Source of the DNA: Mitsuaria chitosanitabida ATCC BAA-476 = NBRC 102408
GTDB taxonomy: Bacteria > Pseudomonadota > Gammaproteobacteria > Burkholderiales > Burkholderiaceae_C
DNA: 64,000 nucleotides
Direction of reading: 5' to 3'
NCBI RefSeq assembly: GCF_001598255.1
Contig: NZ_BCYP01000007.1
Span: forward strand, 1-64,000
In this document: one piece after another, positions 17,071-25,191 of the stretch
How the letters are laid out: each line of letters begins with the position of its first letter
Position numbering within the stretch: the stretch's first letter is position 1
Notes under the pieces: generated by a model
Database searches by the model: none
Told to the model about the DNA's origin: nothing
What the model saw: only the letters and a program-made list of their open reading frames with translations
Translations under genes and position numbers: made by a program

Positions 17071-17853
17071 ATGACGATGACACCGACTTTCATTCCCGCC
17101 GGTCTCGCCGCCTCACCCCCGACCTTCGTCTGGTGGGGGCGGGACGAGCACACCGGTTCGACGCGCTTCCCGACGCCGCTGCTGCAGCGCTTGGACCTCA
17201 AGACCAGCAACGGCTTCATCACCCTGTGCGCCGGCACGGTGATCTGGGGCGCGTACCGGCTCCAGGGCTATGACGGGCACGTGCGCACGGCGCTGCAGCT
17301 GGCCGAGGCGGCCTTCGCCTACCAGGTGGACTGGCGCTACGTCGACCGGGACGCGGTGGACCTGCGCATTCCGCCTGACGTGTCGCCGACCTCGGGCGCC
17401 TTGCTGGAGCTGTGCTTGTTCCTGTGGCGCTGCCTGGATCACGAGAAGTATTGGGAGAACTATTACTCGCCGATCCTGGAGACCTTCCACGCGGCGCATC
17501 TCGCGCGTCACATGCTGCCCCGGGATGTCCGGCCGGCGTTTGGCCGCTGGGTCGAGGAGATCATCACCCGGCTGGACCTCTTCGCGAGGAAGCCCGACCA
17601 GGCGGTGGCACGGGCCGAGGACTTCCCCACGGTCGAGGACTGGAAGCGCTTCGCCGCCGGCCATCGCGGCCGACCCTTGCCGCCGGAGTTCCTGGGCGGA
17701 CCGCAGCCCCGTCAGCCCTTGGATCGCGCGGTGGACCGTCACTTGCGCCAGCTCGACTGGAGCGGCAACCCGTTCCTTCGCACGCCCGACGAGATGCGGG
17801 CACTGGGCTTCGTCGGCGAGCCTTACGTTCACGAGCAGGGGGACGCGCCATGA
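17071..17853 (+). CDS. Putative T6SS immunity protein, paralogue 3 of 4
   Basis: A 260-residue member of the same family. The core reads GTVIWGAYRLQGYDGHVRT then LAEAAFAYQVDWRYVDRD, and the tail LDWSGNPFLRTPDEMRALGF then GEPYVH. It is the most divergent in the first block. It begins a second, two-gene unit after the inverted DUF6484 gene, so it needs its own promoter in 16852-17070, where none was confidently identified. ATG codons at 17071 and 17077 are both possible starts. Confidence 0.6.
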   Translation: MTMTPTFIPAGLAASPPTFVWWGRDEHTGSTRFPTPLLQRLDLKTSNGFITLCAGTVIWGAYRLQGYDGHVRTALQLAEAAFAYQVDWRYVDRDAVDLRIPPDVSPTSGALLELCLFLWRCLDHEKYWENYYSPILETFHAAHLARHMLPRDVRPAFGRWVEEIITRLDLFARKPDQAVARAEDFPTVEDWKRFAAGHRGRPLPPEFLGGPQPRQPLDRAVDRHLRQLDWSGNPFLRTPDEMRALGFVGEPYVHEQGDAP

Positions 17854-18605
17854 ACCCGCTTCCGCGCCACTACATGCCGGCGTCCATCCGGGCGGAGCAG
17901 CGGGCGGACTACGACTGGGACGAGTGGAACGCCAATGCCTATTTCCGCTACACCACCGCCGCGCGGTTCGAGCGCCTGAACCGCCTGACCAACAAGGCTT
18001 CATTGGGCCTGACGATCGCGACGCTGGAGTGGGTCGTCGCCAGCCTGTCCTCGCTCACCGACGTATCGATCGAGTGCCGCTTCCTGACCGCGGCCTGGGC
18101 CGGCGCGGTGCACCACCGCTATCTCAACTACACAGAGTTCGATCCGGACGAGTGGTCCAGCCCCGAGCGCGGCCCGCTCTATCTCAGCCTGCTGATCCTC
18201 AACGACGCCGTGCACGAGCTGCGCAGCGATCCCCGGATCGCGACGCGCGCCTGCTGGGCCTACAACCTCGCCACGCACGTCCTGCCGGAGCAGGAGGCCT
18301 TCCTGGCCTGGTGGGAAGCCTGCGTCCAAGGTCTGGAGCAGTCCCACCTCGAGGCCGAGGAACTGGCCGGAGCGCCGCGTCCGGACATCTTCGACGACTT
18401 CCCGCTGCAGGGCCTGCCGCTGCCACCACCGGTCTTCGACCCGATCAACCCGACCGAGGTCCTTCCGGTCGCGCAGATCCCGGCGCGGTGGGACGACTTC
18501 CTGCGCAGGCTGGATCCAGGCACGAACGAGTTCCTCGCCGCGCCGAAGGACCTGGAGGACGTCGACTTCCTGCCGGGCCCCCCCTATCGCTTCGAGGCGC
18601 GCTGA
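17850..18605 (+). CDS. Putative T6SS immunity protein, paralogue 4 of 4
   Basis: A 251-residue family member coupled to paralogue 3 by ATGA. The core reads ATLEWVVASLSSLTDVS then FLTAAWAGAVHHRYLNY, and the tail LDPGTNEFLAAPKDLEDVDF then GPPYRF. It carries a Pro-rich insertion (about residues 176-205) before the tail that the others lack. No toxin gene precedes paralogues 3 and 4 on this strand, so they are orphan or broad-range immunity candidates. Confidence 0.6.
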   Translation: MNPLPRHYMPASIRAEQRADYDWDEWNANAYFRYTTAARFERLNRLTNKASLGLTIATLEWVVASLSSLTDVSIECRFLTAAWAGAVHHRYLNYTEFDPDEWSSPERGPLYLSLLILNDAVHELRSDPRIATRACWAYNLATHVLPEQEAFLAWWEACVQGLEQSHLEAEELAGAPRPDIFDDFPLQGLPLPPPVFDPINPTEVLPVAQIPARWDDFLRRLDPGTNEFLAAPKDLEDVDFLPGPPYRFEAR

Positions 18606-18678
18606 ACCCGTGGATGGCATGACCCGTGACGCCGACGAGCTGCCTCGCCAATGGGGCCAGCCCTCGCCGCGCGCCCGA

Positions 18679-19239
18679 TCACACGATCCCCATCGCCCCC
18701 AGCACCCCGCCGCCGACCACCATCCAGACGATCCCCAGCCGGGTCCGCATCGTGAGGAACAGCGTGGCCAGGATCAGCGCCAGCGTCGCCCAGCGGTGAT
18801 GTTCGTCGACGAGGTAGGGCGCGGCCAGCAGCCAGCCGGTCGCCAGCATCAGCCCCAGGGTCAGCGGCGCCATGCCGACGGTGAAGGCGCGCACGCCCAG
18901 GTGCTCGCGATTGCGGCGCGCCCAGCGCGTGGCCGCCAGCACCAGCGTGGTCGAGGGCAGCATGATGCCCAGCATCGCCGCCATCGCGCCGACCAGGCCC
19001 GACACGTTGAAGCCCAGCACCGCCACGAACAGGATGTTGGGTCCCGGCGCCGCCTGCGCCAGCGCGATCGAGCTGGTGAAGCTCTGGTCCGTCAGCCAGT
19101 GCCGCTCGTCGACCAGGAAGCGGTGCATGTCCGGCGCGGTCGTGATCGCGCCGCCGATGGACAGCAGCGACAGCACCAGGAAGTGCAGCAGCAGCGCGCC
19201 CAGCTCGGGCCAGCTCAGCGTGCCCATCAGCAGGCTCAT
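18679..19239 (-). CDS. chrA: Chromate transporter, C-terminal half protein
   Basis: A 186-residue membrane protein with one CHR domain. Its start FLVLSLLSIGGAITTAPDMHRFLVDE and the APGPNILFVAVLG motif are the family fingerprints. Short CHR proteins work as pairs with opposite topology. The partner gene lies immediately upstream with an ATGA overlap, so the two together equal one long ChrA. Members export chromate, but some transport other anions and the real substrate is unproven. Confidence 0.88.
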   Translation of the reverse strand: MSLLMGTLSWPELGALLLHFLVLSLLSIGGAITTAPDMHRFLVDERHWLTDQSFTSSIALAQAAPGPNILFVAVLGFNVSGLVGAMAAMLGIMLPSTTLVLAATRWARRNREHLGVRAFTVGMAPLTLGLMLATGWLLAAPYLVDEHHRWATLALILATLFLTMRTRLGIVWMVVGGGVLGAMGIV

Positions 19240-19925
19240 GCGCGGCTCCGCTTCAGCGCCAGCAGCGCCAGCGTCATGCCCAGGCCGCCCACGCTCAGCA
19301 CGATCCAGAACAGCGGCAGCTTCAGCCACACCGTCGCGCCGAAGACCAGGGCCGCCAGCGCCAGACCCGGCCACAGGCCGACCGGGTTCTTGTTCAGCGA
19401 GGGCAGCAGCTTGAGGCCGGTGGCCAGGATCAGTCCGGCCGACACCGCGCCCATGCCGCGCAGCGCGCCGCTCATGCGCGGGGAGGCCAGCCAGGTCGTC
19501 GACAGCGCCGCCAGGACCAGCACGATCACCGCGGGGAAGACCATCATCCCGGCCAGCGCCACCATCGCGCCGCGCAGGCCGAAGAAGCGGTCGCCGATCA
19601 TGAGCGAGATGTTCACGATGTTGGGGCCCGGCAGGACCTGGGCCACGGCCAGGGTCTCGACGAACTCCTCGCGCGACATCCAGCCCAGGCGCTCGACCAG
19701 CTCGCGCTGCGCCACGGCCAGCACGCCGCCGAAGCCTTGCAGCGCGAGACGGCTGAAGGCCCAGAAGAGGTGGCTCAGGGAATCGGGCCGCGCGAGCGCT
19801 GGTTCCGCGCCGGACGCGTCGACCGTCAACGCGGCGTCAGCGCCGGGGCGCTTGGCGTCATCGGTGGAGGAGGGGGCGCCGCCCGCCGCGGGCTCGGGGT
19901 CCGGGCGGGGCGCCCCGGGGCTCAA
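19236..19925 (-). CDS. chrA: Chromate transporter, N-terminal half protein
   Basis: A 229-residue CHR-domain membrane protein. After a low-complexity leader it reads [45 protein letters not shown] and several transmembrane helices. The start is uncertain: a TTG at 19925 overlaps the stop of the upstream dehydrogenase (TTGA) and has AAGG seven bases before it. A TTG at 19829 would give 197 residues, closer to the usual length. It is the first half of a split ChrA pair. Confidence 0.82.
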   Translation of the reverse strand: MSPGAPRPDPEPAAGGAPSSTDDAKRPGADAALTVDASGAEPALARPDSLSHLFWAFSRLALQGFGGVLAVAQRELVERLGWMSREEFVETLAVAQVLPGPNIVNISLMIGDRFFGLRGAMVALAGMMVFPAVIVLVLAALSTTWLASPRMSGALRGMGAVSAGLILATGLKLLPSLNKNPVGLWPGLALAALVFGATVWLKLPLFWIVLSVGGLGMTLALLALKRSRA

Positions 19926-20929
19926 CGCAGCACCTTCAGCGCGTCGGGGTTGACGATGTGGCTGGGCTTGCCGGCCATGAAGTTCAGGACGTTGTCGAAG
20001 GCCGCGTCGAAATACATCTGGTAGCTGTCCAGCTCCACGTAGCCGATGTGCGGCGTGCACACGGCGTTCTCCAGACGCAGCAGGGGGTGGCCCTGCAGGA
20101 TGGGCTCGGACTCGAACACGTCGATCGCGGCCATGCCGGGGCGGCCGCGGTTCAGGCCCGAGACCAGCGCGCCGTCGGCGACCAGCTCGGCGCGCGAGGT
20201 GTTCACGAACAGCGAGGTCGGCTTCATGCGGGCCAGGTCCTCGGCGGTGACGATGCCGGTGGTCTCGTCGGACAGGCGCAGGTGCAGGGACAGCACGTCG
20301 GCCTGCTCGAAGAAGGCCTCGCGGGTGTCGGCGGCCTGGTGGCCGTCGGCCTGGGCGCGCAGCCGCGACGCCTCGCTGCCCCAGACCAGCACCTGCATGC
20401 CGAAGGCCTTGCCGTAGCCGGCGATCAGCTGGCCGATCTTGCCGTAGCCCCAGATGCCCAGGGTCTTGCCGCGCAGCACCATGCCCAGGCCGAAGTTGGG
20501 CGGCATGGAGCCCGACTTCAGGCCCGACTGCTGCCACACGCCGTGCTTGAGCGTGGAGATGTACTGGGGGAGCCGCCGCATCGCGGCCATGATCAGCGCC
20601 CAGGTCAGCTCGGCCGGGGCGATCGGGGAGCCGCCGCCTTCCGCCACCGCGATCCCGAGCCGGGTGCAGGCGTCCAGGTCGATGTGCTTGCCGACCCGGC
20701 CGGTCTGGGAGATCAGCTTCAGCTTGGGCAGCTTTTCCAGCAGTTGCCGGGGGAAGTGGGTGCGTTCGCGGATCGTCACCAACACTTCGGCATCCCGCAG
20801 CCGTACCGACAGCTGCCCGATCCCCTTGACGGTGTTGGTGAAGACCTTGGCGTTCAGCGCGTCCAGCTTGGCGGCGCAAGGCAGCTTGCGCACGGCGTCC
20901 TGGTAATCGTCGAGGATGATGATGTTCAT
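19922..20929 (-). CDS. D-2-hydroxyacid dehydrogenase family protein
   Basis: A 335-residue NAD-dependent dehydrogenase of the phosphoglycerate-dehydrogenase superfamily. It shows the Rossmann motif GIWGYGKIGQLIAGYGKAFG, the catalytic Arg in FVNTSRAELV, the acidic residue in DVFESEP and the catalytic His in CTPHIGYVE. Substrate specificity cannot be assigned. The frame is open upstream to 21073, but MNIIILDDYQDAVRKL at 20929 is the family start. It precedes and slightly overlaps the chromate transporter pair; whether they share a function is unclear. Confidence 0.88.
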   Translation of the reverse strand: MNIIILDDYQDAVRKLPCAAKLDALNAKVFTNTVKGIGQLSVRLRDAEVLVTIRERTHFPRQLLEKLPKLKLISQTGRVGKHIDLDACTRLGIAVAEGGGSPIAPAELTWALIMAAMRRLPQYISTLKHGVWQQSGLKSGSMPPNFGLGMVLRGKTLGIWGYGKIGQLIAGYGKAFGMQVLVWGSEASRLRAQADGHQAADTREAFFEQADVLSLHLRLSDETTGIVTAEDLARMKPTSLFVNTSRAELVADGALVSGLNRGRPGMAAIDVFESEPILQGHPLLRLENAVCTPHIGYVELDSYQMYFDAAFDNVLNFMAGKPSHIVNPDALKVLR

Positions 20930-21111
20930 AGGCGTGCGGGTACCGATCCTAACCGTGTCGATCGGCCATCCCAAGGGCATCGGGCGAGGGCCGTGCAACA
21001 GAACCCAACAGGCACTAGCATCCGGCCCGCTTCGCATCGGGGGCGCCGCTCGGGGCGCGCCCGGCTCATTCATACGCCAGCCATTCGCCCAGCGCGACGA
21101 GGAGATCTCAC

Positions 21112-21618
21112 ATGGACATGTACGCCGCCACCGTTCCGGTGTTCGACCGCACGCTCGCGAGCATGCAGAACTGGATCCGCATCGCGCGCGATCACGCCAA
21201 GGCCAAGGGTTTCGACGAGTCGGTCTACCTGACGCTGCGCCTGGCGCCGGACATGCTGCCGCTGCCGCGCCAGATCCAGATCGCCAGCGACGCGGCCAAG
21301 AGCGGCGCCGCCCGCCTGGCCGGCCTGGAAGTGCCGAGCTGGCCCGACGACGAGGCCACGCTGGACGACCTGATCGCCCGCATCCAGAAGACGCGCGACT
21401 TCGTGAAGTCGGTGTCGGCCGAGCAGATCAATGGCAGCGAGACCCGCGCGATCTCGGTCCCGCGCCGCGACAAGGAGCCCTACAAGTTCGAGGGCCAGGA
21501 CTTCGTCCGCTTCTTCAACCTGCCCAACTTCTACTTCCACGCGACCACGCTGTATGCGCTGCTGCGCCATGCGGGCGTGCCGATCGGGAAGATGGATTTC
21601 CTGGGCCAGCCGAAGTAA
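21112..21618 (+). CDS. DUF1993 family protein
   Basis: A 168-residue cytosolic four-helix-bundle-type protein matching DUF1993, with MYAATVPVFDRTLASMQNWI at the start and FFNLPNFYFHATTLYALLRHAGVPIGKMDFLG at the end (split here across the conserved His). The function of the family is unknown; the fold resembles DinB-like bundles. AGGAG lies about eight bases before the ATG. It is transcribed alone, divergently from the dehydrogenase. Confidence 0.85.
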   Translation: MDMYAATVPVFDRTLASMQNWIRIARDHAKAKGFDESVYLTLRLAPDMLPLPRQIQIASDAAKSGAARLAGLEVPSWPDDEATLDDLIARIQKTRDFVKSVSAEQINGSETRAISVPRRDKEPYKFEGQDFVRFFNLPNFYFHATTLYALLRHAGVPIGKMDFLGQPK

Positions 21619-21627
21619 TCGCGGGCC

Positions 21628-22230
21628 TCAGCCCAGGCAGCGCAGCGCCGCCGCGATGGCGGCGTCGCGCTGCCTGGCGTAGTCGTCGAAGGTCGCGAAG
21701 GCGCGCTTGGCCGGATCCTGGTTCAGCACGTAGATCGTCGAGACCAGGTGGCGCGCCGGAATGAAGATGCTGTAGAAGCTCAGCGGGCCGCCTCGGGAGA
21801 GGTCCTTCTGATGCAAGGCCAGCAGCTCCGCGTCGCCCAGGTGCTCGCGCTGGAGTTCGTTGCCGCCGGGCGCGGTCGAGCGCTGCGCGATGACCTGCAT
21901 CTGGCCCAGGATGGCCGCGCGATCCGCCTCGGCGGAGGCAGGGTCCGACAGCTCCACCTTGAAGTTCACGAAGGGCAGGCCCTGCGGCGTCGCCAGCAGG
22001 ACCCGGTAGCCGTCGGCCATCGACACGCGCTGCTCACCCTGGGCGGTGGCGACGGTGCGGGACTGGACCGATTCGGGGAGGCGGTTGTGCGCCAGCACCT
22101 TCAGCTCCCCCTTGCCCACGCAGTCCGCGATCGGGGCCAGCGGATCGCCGCTCCGTTCGGCGCGGGCCGGCACCGTGGCCAGCAGCAGCGCGGCGGCCAT
22201 CGGCCACAGGCAGACATGAAGCCCTCTCAT
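21628..22230 (-). CDS. Secreted hypothetical protein
   Basis: A 200-residue protein with a clear signal peptide (hydrophobic WPMAAALLLATVPARA, cut after about residue 24). The mature part contains two Cys, in ADCVGKGELKVL and near the C-terminus (ALRCLG), which could form a disulfide. No family was recognised. It ends ten bases from the convergent DUF1993 gene. Confidence 0.7.
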   Translation of the reverse strand: MRGLHVCLWPMAAALLLATVPARAERSGDPLAPIADCVGKGELKVLAHNRLPESVQSRTVATAQGEQRVSMADGYRVLLATPQGLPFVNFKVELSDPASAEADRAAILGQMQVIAQRSTAPGGNELQREHLGDAELLALHQKDLSRGGPLSFYSIFIPARHLVSTIYVLNQDPAKRAFATFDDYARQRDAAIAAALRCLG

Positions 22231-22348
22231 TCGCGATCCCCGGATGTCGTGGAAGGCTCGCAGTATCGCGGCGCGCGGCGCCGCCCTCGTTCCCCCGAAA
22301 GAGCGGAACGGATACGGGGAATCCCTGGGGGCGGGCAGGGCGCCCGAC

Positions 22349-22882
22349 TCAGCCCAGCAGCCGCCGCAGCAGGCTCTTGCCCTGCTCGAGCTGGCGGTTC
22401 AGGAAGACCAGGCGGGCTTCCGCCTCGGCCTGGTCGAAGGTCCGGGCGACCTCCGTGTAGATCGCGGTGCGCAGATGCCACAGGTCCTGCGGATGCCGGC
22501 TGTGCACGATGTGGCGGAGCAGGGCCCGCACGCGTTCCCGCGCCGCGGCGTCGCCGGCGGCCTCGGCGCGCTCGCCCAGGTCGGTCAGCGCCGCCCGGAA
22601 CGAGGTCCGCAGCCGGGCCATGGCCCGCGCGCTGGCCTGAGGCCGGCGACCGTCGCGCGGCCACAGCCGCATCAGGCTCTGGAAGATGGAGTCCCCGCCG
22701 CGCCGGCGCACCGGCGCGTCGTTCATCGCCGCGCCGCCGGTGCCGCCCAGGCGCGAGACCGGCTCCGCCCAGGTGAGCGAATCGGCACAGCGCGTTTCCA
22801 GTTCTTCCAGATCCGTGGGGTCGACCGCCTCGGCCGCATCGACCATCTCATCCCAACGAGACAGACTCGGACTCGCCTTCAT
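22349..22882 (-). CDS. Hypothetical protein, helical and Arg/Glu-rich
   Basis: A 177-residue soluble protein with strong alpha-helical composition (FRAALTDLGERAEAAGD, ARLVFLNRQLEQGKSLLRRL). It has neither signal peptide nor transmembrane segment. The ATG at 22882 is used because upstream codons in the open frame look non-coding. It may be a small cytosolic regulator or scaffold; no family was recognised. Confidence 0.6.
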   Translation of the reverse strand: MKASPSLSRWDEMVDAAEAVDPTDLEELETRCADSLTWAEPVSRLGGTGGAAMNDAPVRRRGGDSIFQSLMRLWPRDGRRPQASARAMARLRTSFRAALTDLGERAEAAGDAAARERVRALLRHIVHSRHPQDLWHLRTAIYTEVARTFDQAEAEARLVFLNRQLEQGKSLLRRLLG

Positions 22883-23269
22883 GGTGTGTTCTTCGTGGCG
22901 TTGCGTGGCGCGCGTCCCTCGACGTCCGGGGAGTCCCCGAAACCCTCTCTCATCCGCGCGGCGCCCGGACATCTGGGGTCCGGATCGCGAGACGATTGTG
23001 GAAGTCGCCTTATCACGATGAACCGCAAATAAGGCGGTGACAGCCGCCTCACATCGTGCTCAAGTTCTCGCCTGGCCTGCCGATAAGGGCTTGAATGGGG
23101 AGGCTGGACGGGTCTCAAGAAGGGAAATGGGCGGTCGCCACCGCCCAATTGCCCGGATTCCCGTCGGAAGGGGCCGGACACAATCCGGACAGGCGGCCGT
23201 CGGGCCTGGCCGGGATGCGTCCCGCCATGCCCGCCGTGCCGGAACGACCCGCGTCGAAAGCCCGATCAC
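22883..23269. other. Divergent intergenic region upstream of the T1SS operon, with dyads
   Basis: These 387 bases separate a minus-strand hypothetical gene from the O-GlcNAc-transferase-like gene. They contain an inverted repeat CGCCTTAT...ATAAGGCG (23006-23013 and 23029-23036) and a stem of eight pairs with a CGCC loop (23128-23147). Either could be a regulator site or leader structure. No gene is supported. Confidence 0.5.
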
Positions 23270-25156
23270 ATGGACATCGCCCGACCCAGCATGCAGAACT
23301 TGAGCGTTCCCGCCCCGCTGGCCCAGGAATGGGAGCAGCTGCTGACCCGCGCCCGCGAGGGCTCCCTGCCGCTGCCCGAGCTGATGGACCGGGGCAACTT
23401 CTTCCAGGGCCAGAACCTGGGCGAGGCCGCCGCCCACCTCTACGAAACCTGGCTGACCCGCGAGGAACACCCCGCCGCCGCCCGCCTGGTCGCCCTCTAC
23501 AACTGGGGCACCGTGCTGGGCAACATCCAGCAGCATGCCCGCGCCGAGGCGGTCTACCTCCAGGCCCTGGCCATCAGCCCGACCTTCGCGCAGGCCCGGC
23601 TGAACCTGGGCCACCAGCTGGAACACCTGGGCCGCGTCGACGACGCGCTGGCCGCCTGGGCCCAGGTCTACGAGGCCGAAGGCCCGATCGAGGCCCTGGG
23701 CGCCGACACGCTGGGCCTGCGCACCCACGCCTTCAACAACGCCGCCCGGCTGCTCGAGCTGCAACGCCGCTACGACAGCTCCGAGGCGCTGATGGTCCGC
23801 AGCCTGACGCTGAACCCGGACCAGACCGACGTGATGCAGCATTACGTGCACATCCGTCAGAAGCAGTGCAAGTGGCCGGTGTACCAGCCCTTCGGCGAGG
23901 TCACCCACAACAAGCTGCTGATCGCGACCTCGCTGCTGGCCACGCTCAGCGCGACCGACGATCCCGCCCTGCAGATGGGCGCCGCCCAGCGCTTCGTCCA
24001 CGAGAAGGTGACCAAGCAGAAGGAGGTGCTGTGGAAGCACCCCGTCTCGGTCGCCGCGCGACGCGAGGGCGGCAAGATCAAGATCGGCTACCTGTCCGGC
24101 GACCTGTGCATGCACGCGGTGGGCCTGCTGACCGCCGAGCTCTACGGCCTGCACGACCGCGAGAAGTTCGAGATCCACGCCTTCGACTGGAGCCGCGACG
24201 ACGGCACCGCGCTGCGCAAGCGCATCCTGATGTCGATGGACAAGGTCTGGCGCCTGAACAGCCTGGACGACGACACCGCCGCCAAGCTGATCGCCCAGGC
24301 CGGCATCGACGTGCTGGTCGACCTGCAGGGCCTGACCAGCGGCGCCCGCCCCAACATCCTGGCGCACCGGCCCGCCCCGGTGCAGGTCAGCTACCTGGGC
24401 CTGCCGGCCACCTCGCTGCTGCCGGGCGTGGACTGGATCATCGCGGACCGCTTCGTGATGCCGCCCGAGTACCTCCCGTACTGCAGCGAGAAGCCGATCT
24501 ACCTCCCGCACTGCTACCAGGTCAGCGACCGACAGCGGGAGATCGGCCCCGACCCGACCCGCGCCCAGTACCACCTGCCCGAGGACGCCTTCGTCTTCTG
24601 CTCGTTCAACAACAACCACAAGATGAACGCCGAGATGTTCGGCGCCTGGATGAGCATCCTGAAGGGCGTCCCGAACAGCGTGCTGTGGCTGCTGGCGGAC
24701 AACGAATGGGCCCGCGCCAACCTGGAGCAGGGCGCCCGCGACGCCGGCATCGACCCGGCGCGGCTGATCTTCGCCCCCCGCGTGGCCCCGCCCGACTACC
24801 TGGCCCGCTTCCAGCTGGCCGACCTGGTGCTGGACACCTTCCCGTACAACGCCGGCACGACTGCCAGCGACTGCCTCTGGATGGGCACGCCCATCCTGAC
24901 GCGCTCGGGCCGCAGCTACATCTCCCGCATGTGCGGCAGCCTGTTGACGGCCGTCGGCCTGCCGGACCTGATCACCTTCTCCCTGGACGAATACGTGCAG
25001 CGCGCCATCCAGATCGGCCTGAATCCGGGCCGGTCGCGCTCCTACAAGCGCTACCTGCGCGACGAGGGCCGCAAGAGCGCACTTTTCGACATGCCGGCCA
25101 TCGTGCGCGACATCGAGCGCGAATTCGAGCAATTGGCACTCGCCCATCGCGGCTGA
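23270..25156 (+). CDS. TPR protein with O-GlcNAc-transferase (SPINDLY/GT41-like) catalytic domain
   Basis: A 628-residue cytosolic protein. Residues about 60-220 contain TPR-like repeats (AEAVYLQALAISPTFAQARLNLGHQLEHLGR). From about 270 it matches the GT41 catalytic region: KIKIGYLSGDLCMHAVGLL, DVLVDLQGLTSGARPNILAHRPAPVQVSYLG (split here), FCSFNNNHKMN and DTFPYNAGTTASDCLWMGTPILT, the UDP-sugar-binding segment. It would transfer a sugar to Ser/Thr of proteins. It lies 35 bases before an ABC exporter gene, suggesting that the target is the exported protein or a component of that system. Confidence 0.85.
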   Translation: MDIARPSMQNLSVPAPLAQEWEQLLTRAREGSLPLPELMDRGNFFQGQNLGEAAAHLYETWLTREEHPAAARLVALYNWGTVLGNIQQHARAEAVYLQALAISPTFAQARLNLGHQLEHLGRVDDALAAWAQVYEAEGPIEALGADTLGLRTHAFNNAARLLELQRRYDSSEALMVRSLTLNPDQTDVMQHYVHIRQKQCKWPVYQPFGEVTHNKLLIATSLLATLSATDDPALQMGAAQRFVHEKVTKQKEVLWKHPVSVAARREGGKIKIGYLSGDLCMHAVGLLTAELYGLHDREKFEIHAFDWSRDDGTALRKRILMSMDKVWRLNSLDDDTAAKLIAQAGIDVLVDLQGLTSGARPNILAHRPAPVQVSYLGLPATSLLPGVDWIIADRFVMPPEYLPYCSEKPIYLPHCYQVSDRQREIGPDPTRAQYHLPEDAFVFCSFNNNHKMNAEMFGAWMSILKGVPNSVLWLLADNEWARANLEQGARDAGIDPARLIFAPRVAPPDYLARFQLADLVLDTFPYNAGTTASDCLWMGTPILTRSGRSYISRMCGSLLTAVGLPDLITFSLDEYVQRAIQIGLNPGRSRSYKRYLRDEGRKSALFDMPAIVRDIEREFEQLALAHRG

Positions 25157-25191
25157 AGTTGACAAGATCCGCGAACCCACCTGCCTGACCC

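Noticed and set aside
18610-19953. Plus-strand frame of 447 residues over the chromate transporter genes
   Set aside because: The minus strand encodes clear CHR domains; the plus frame is Arg/Gln/Ser low complexity.
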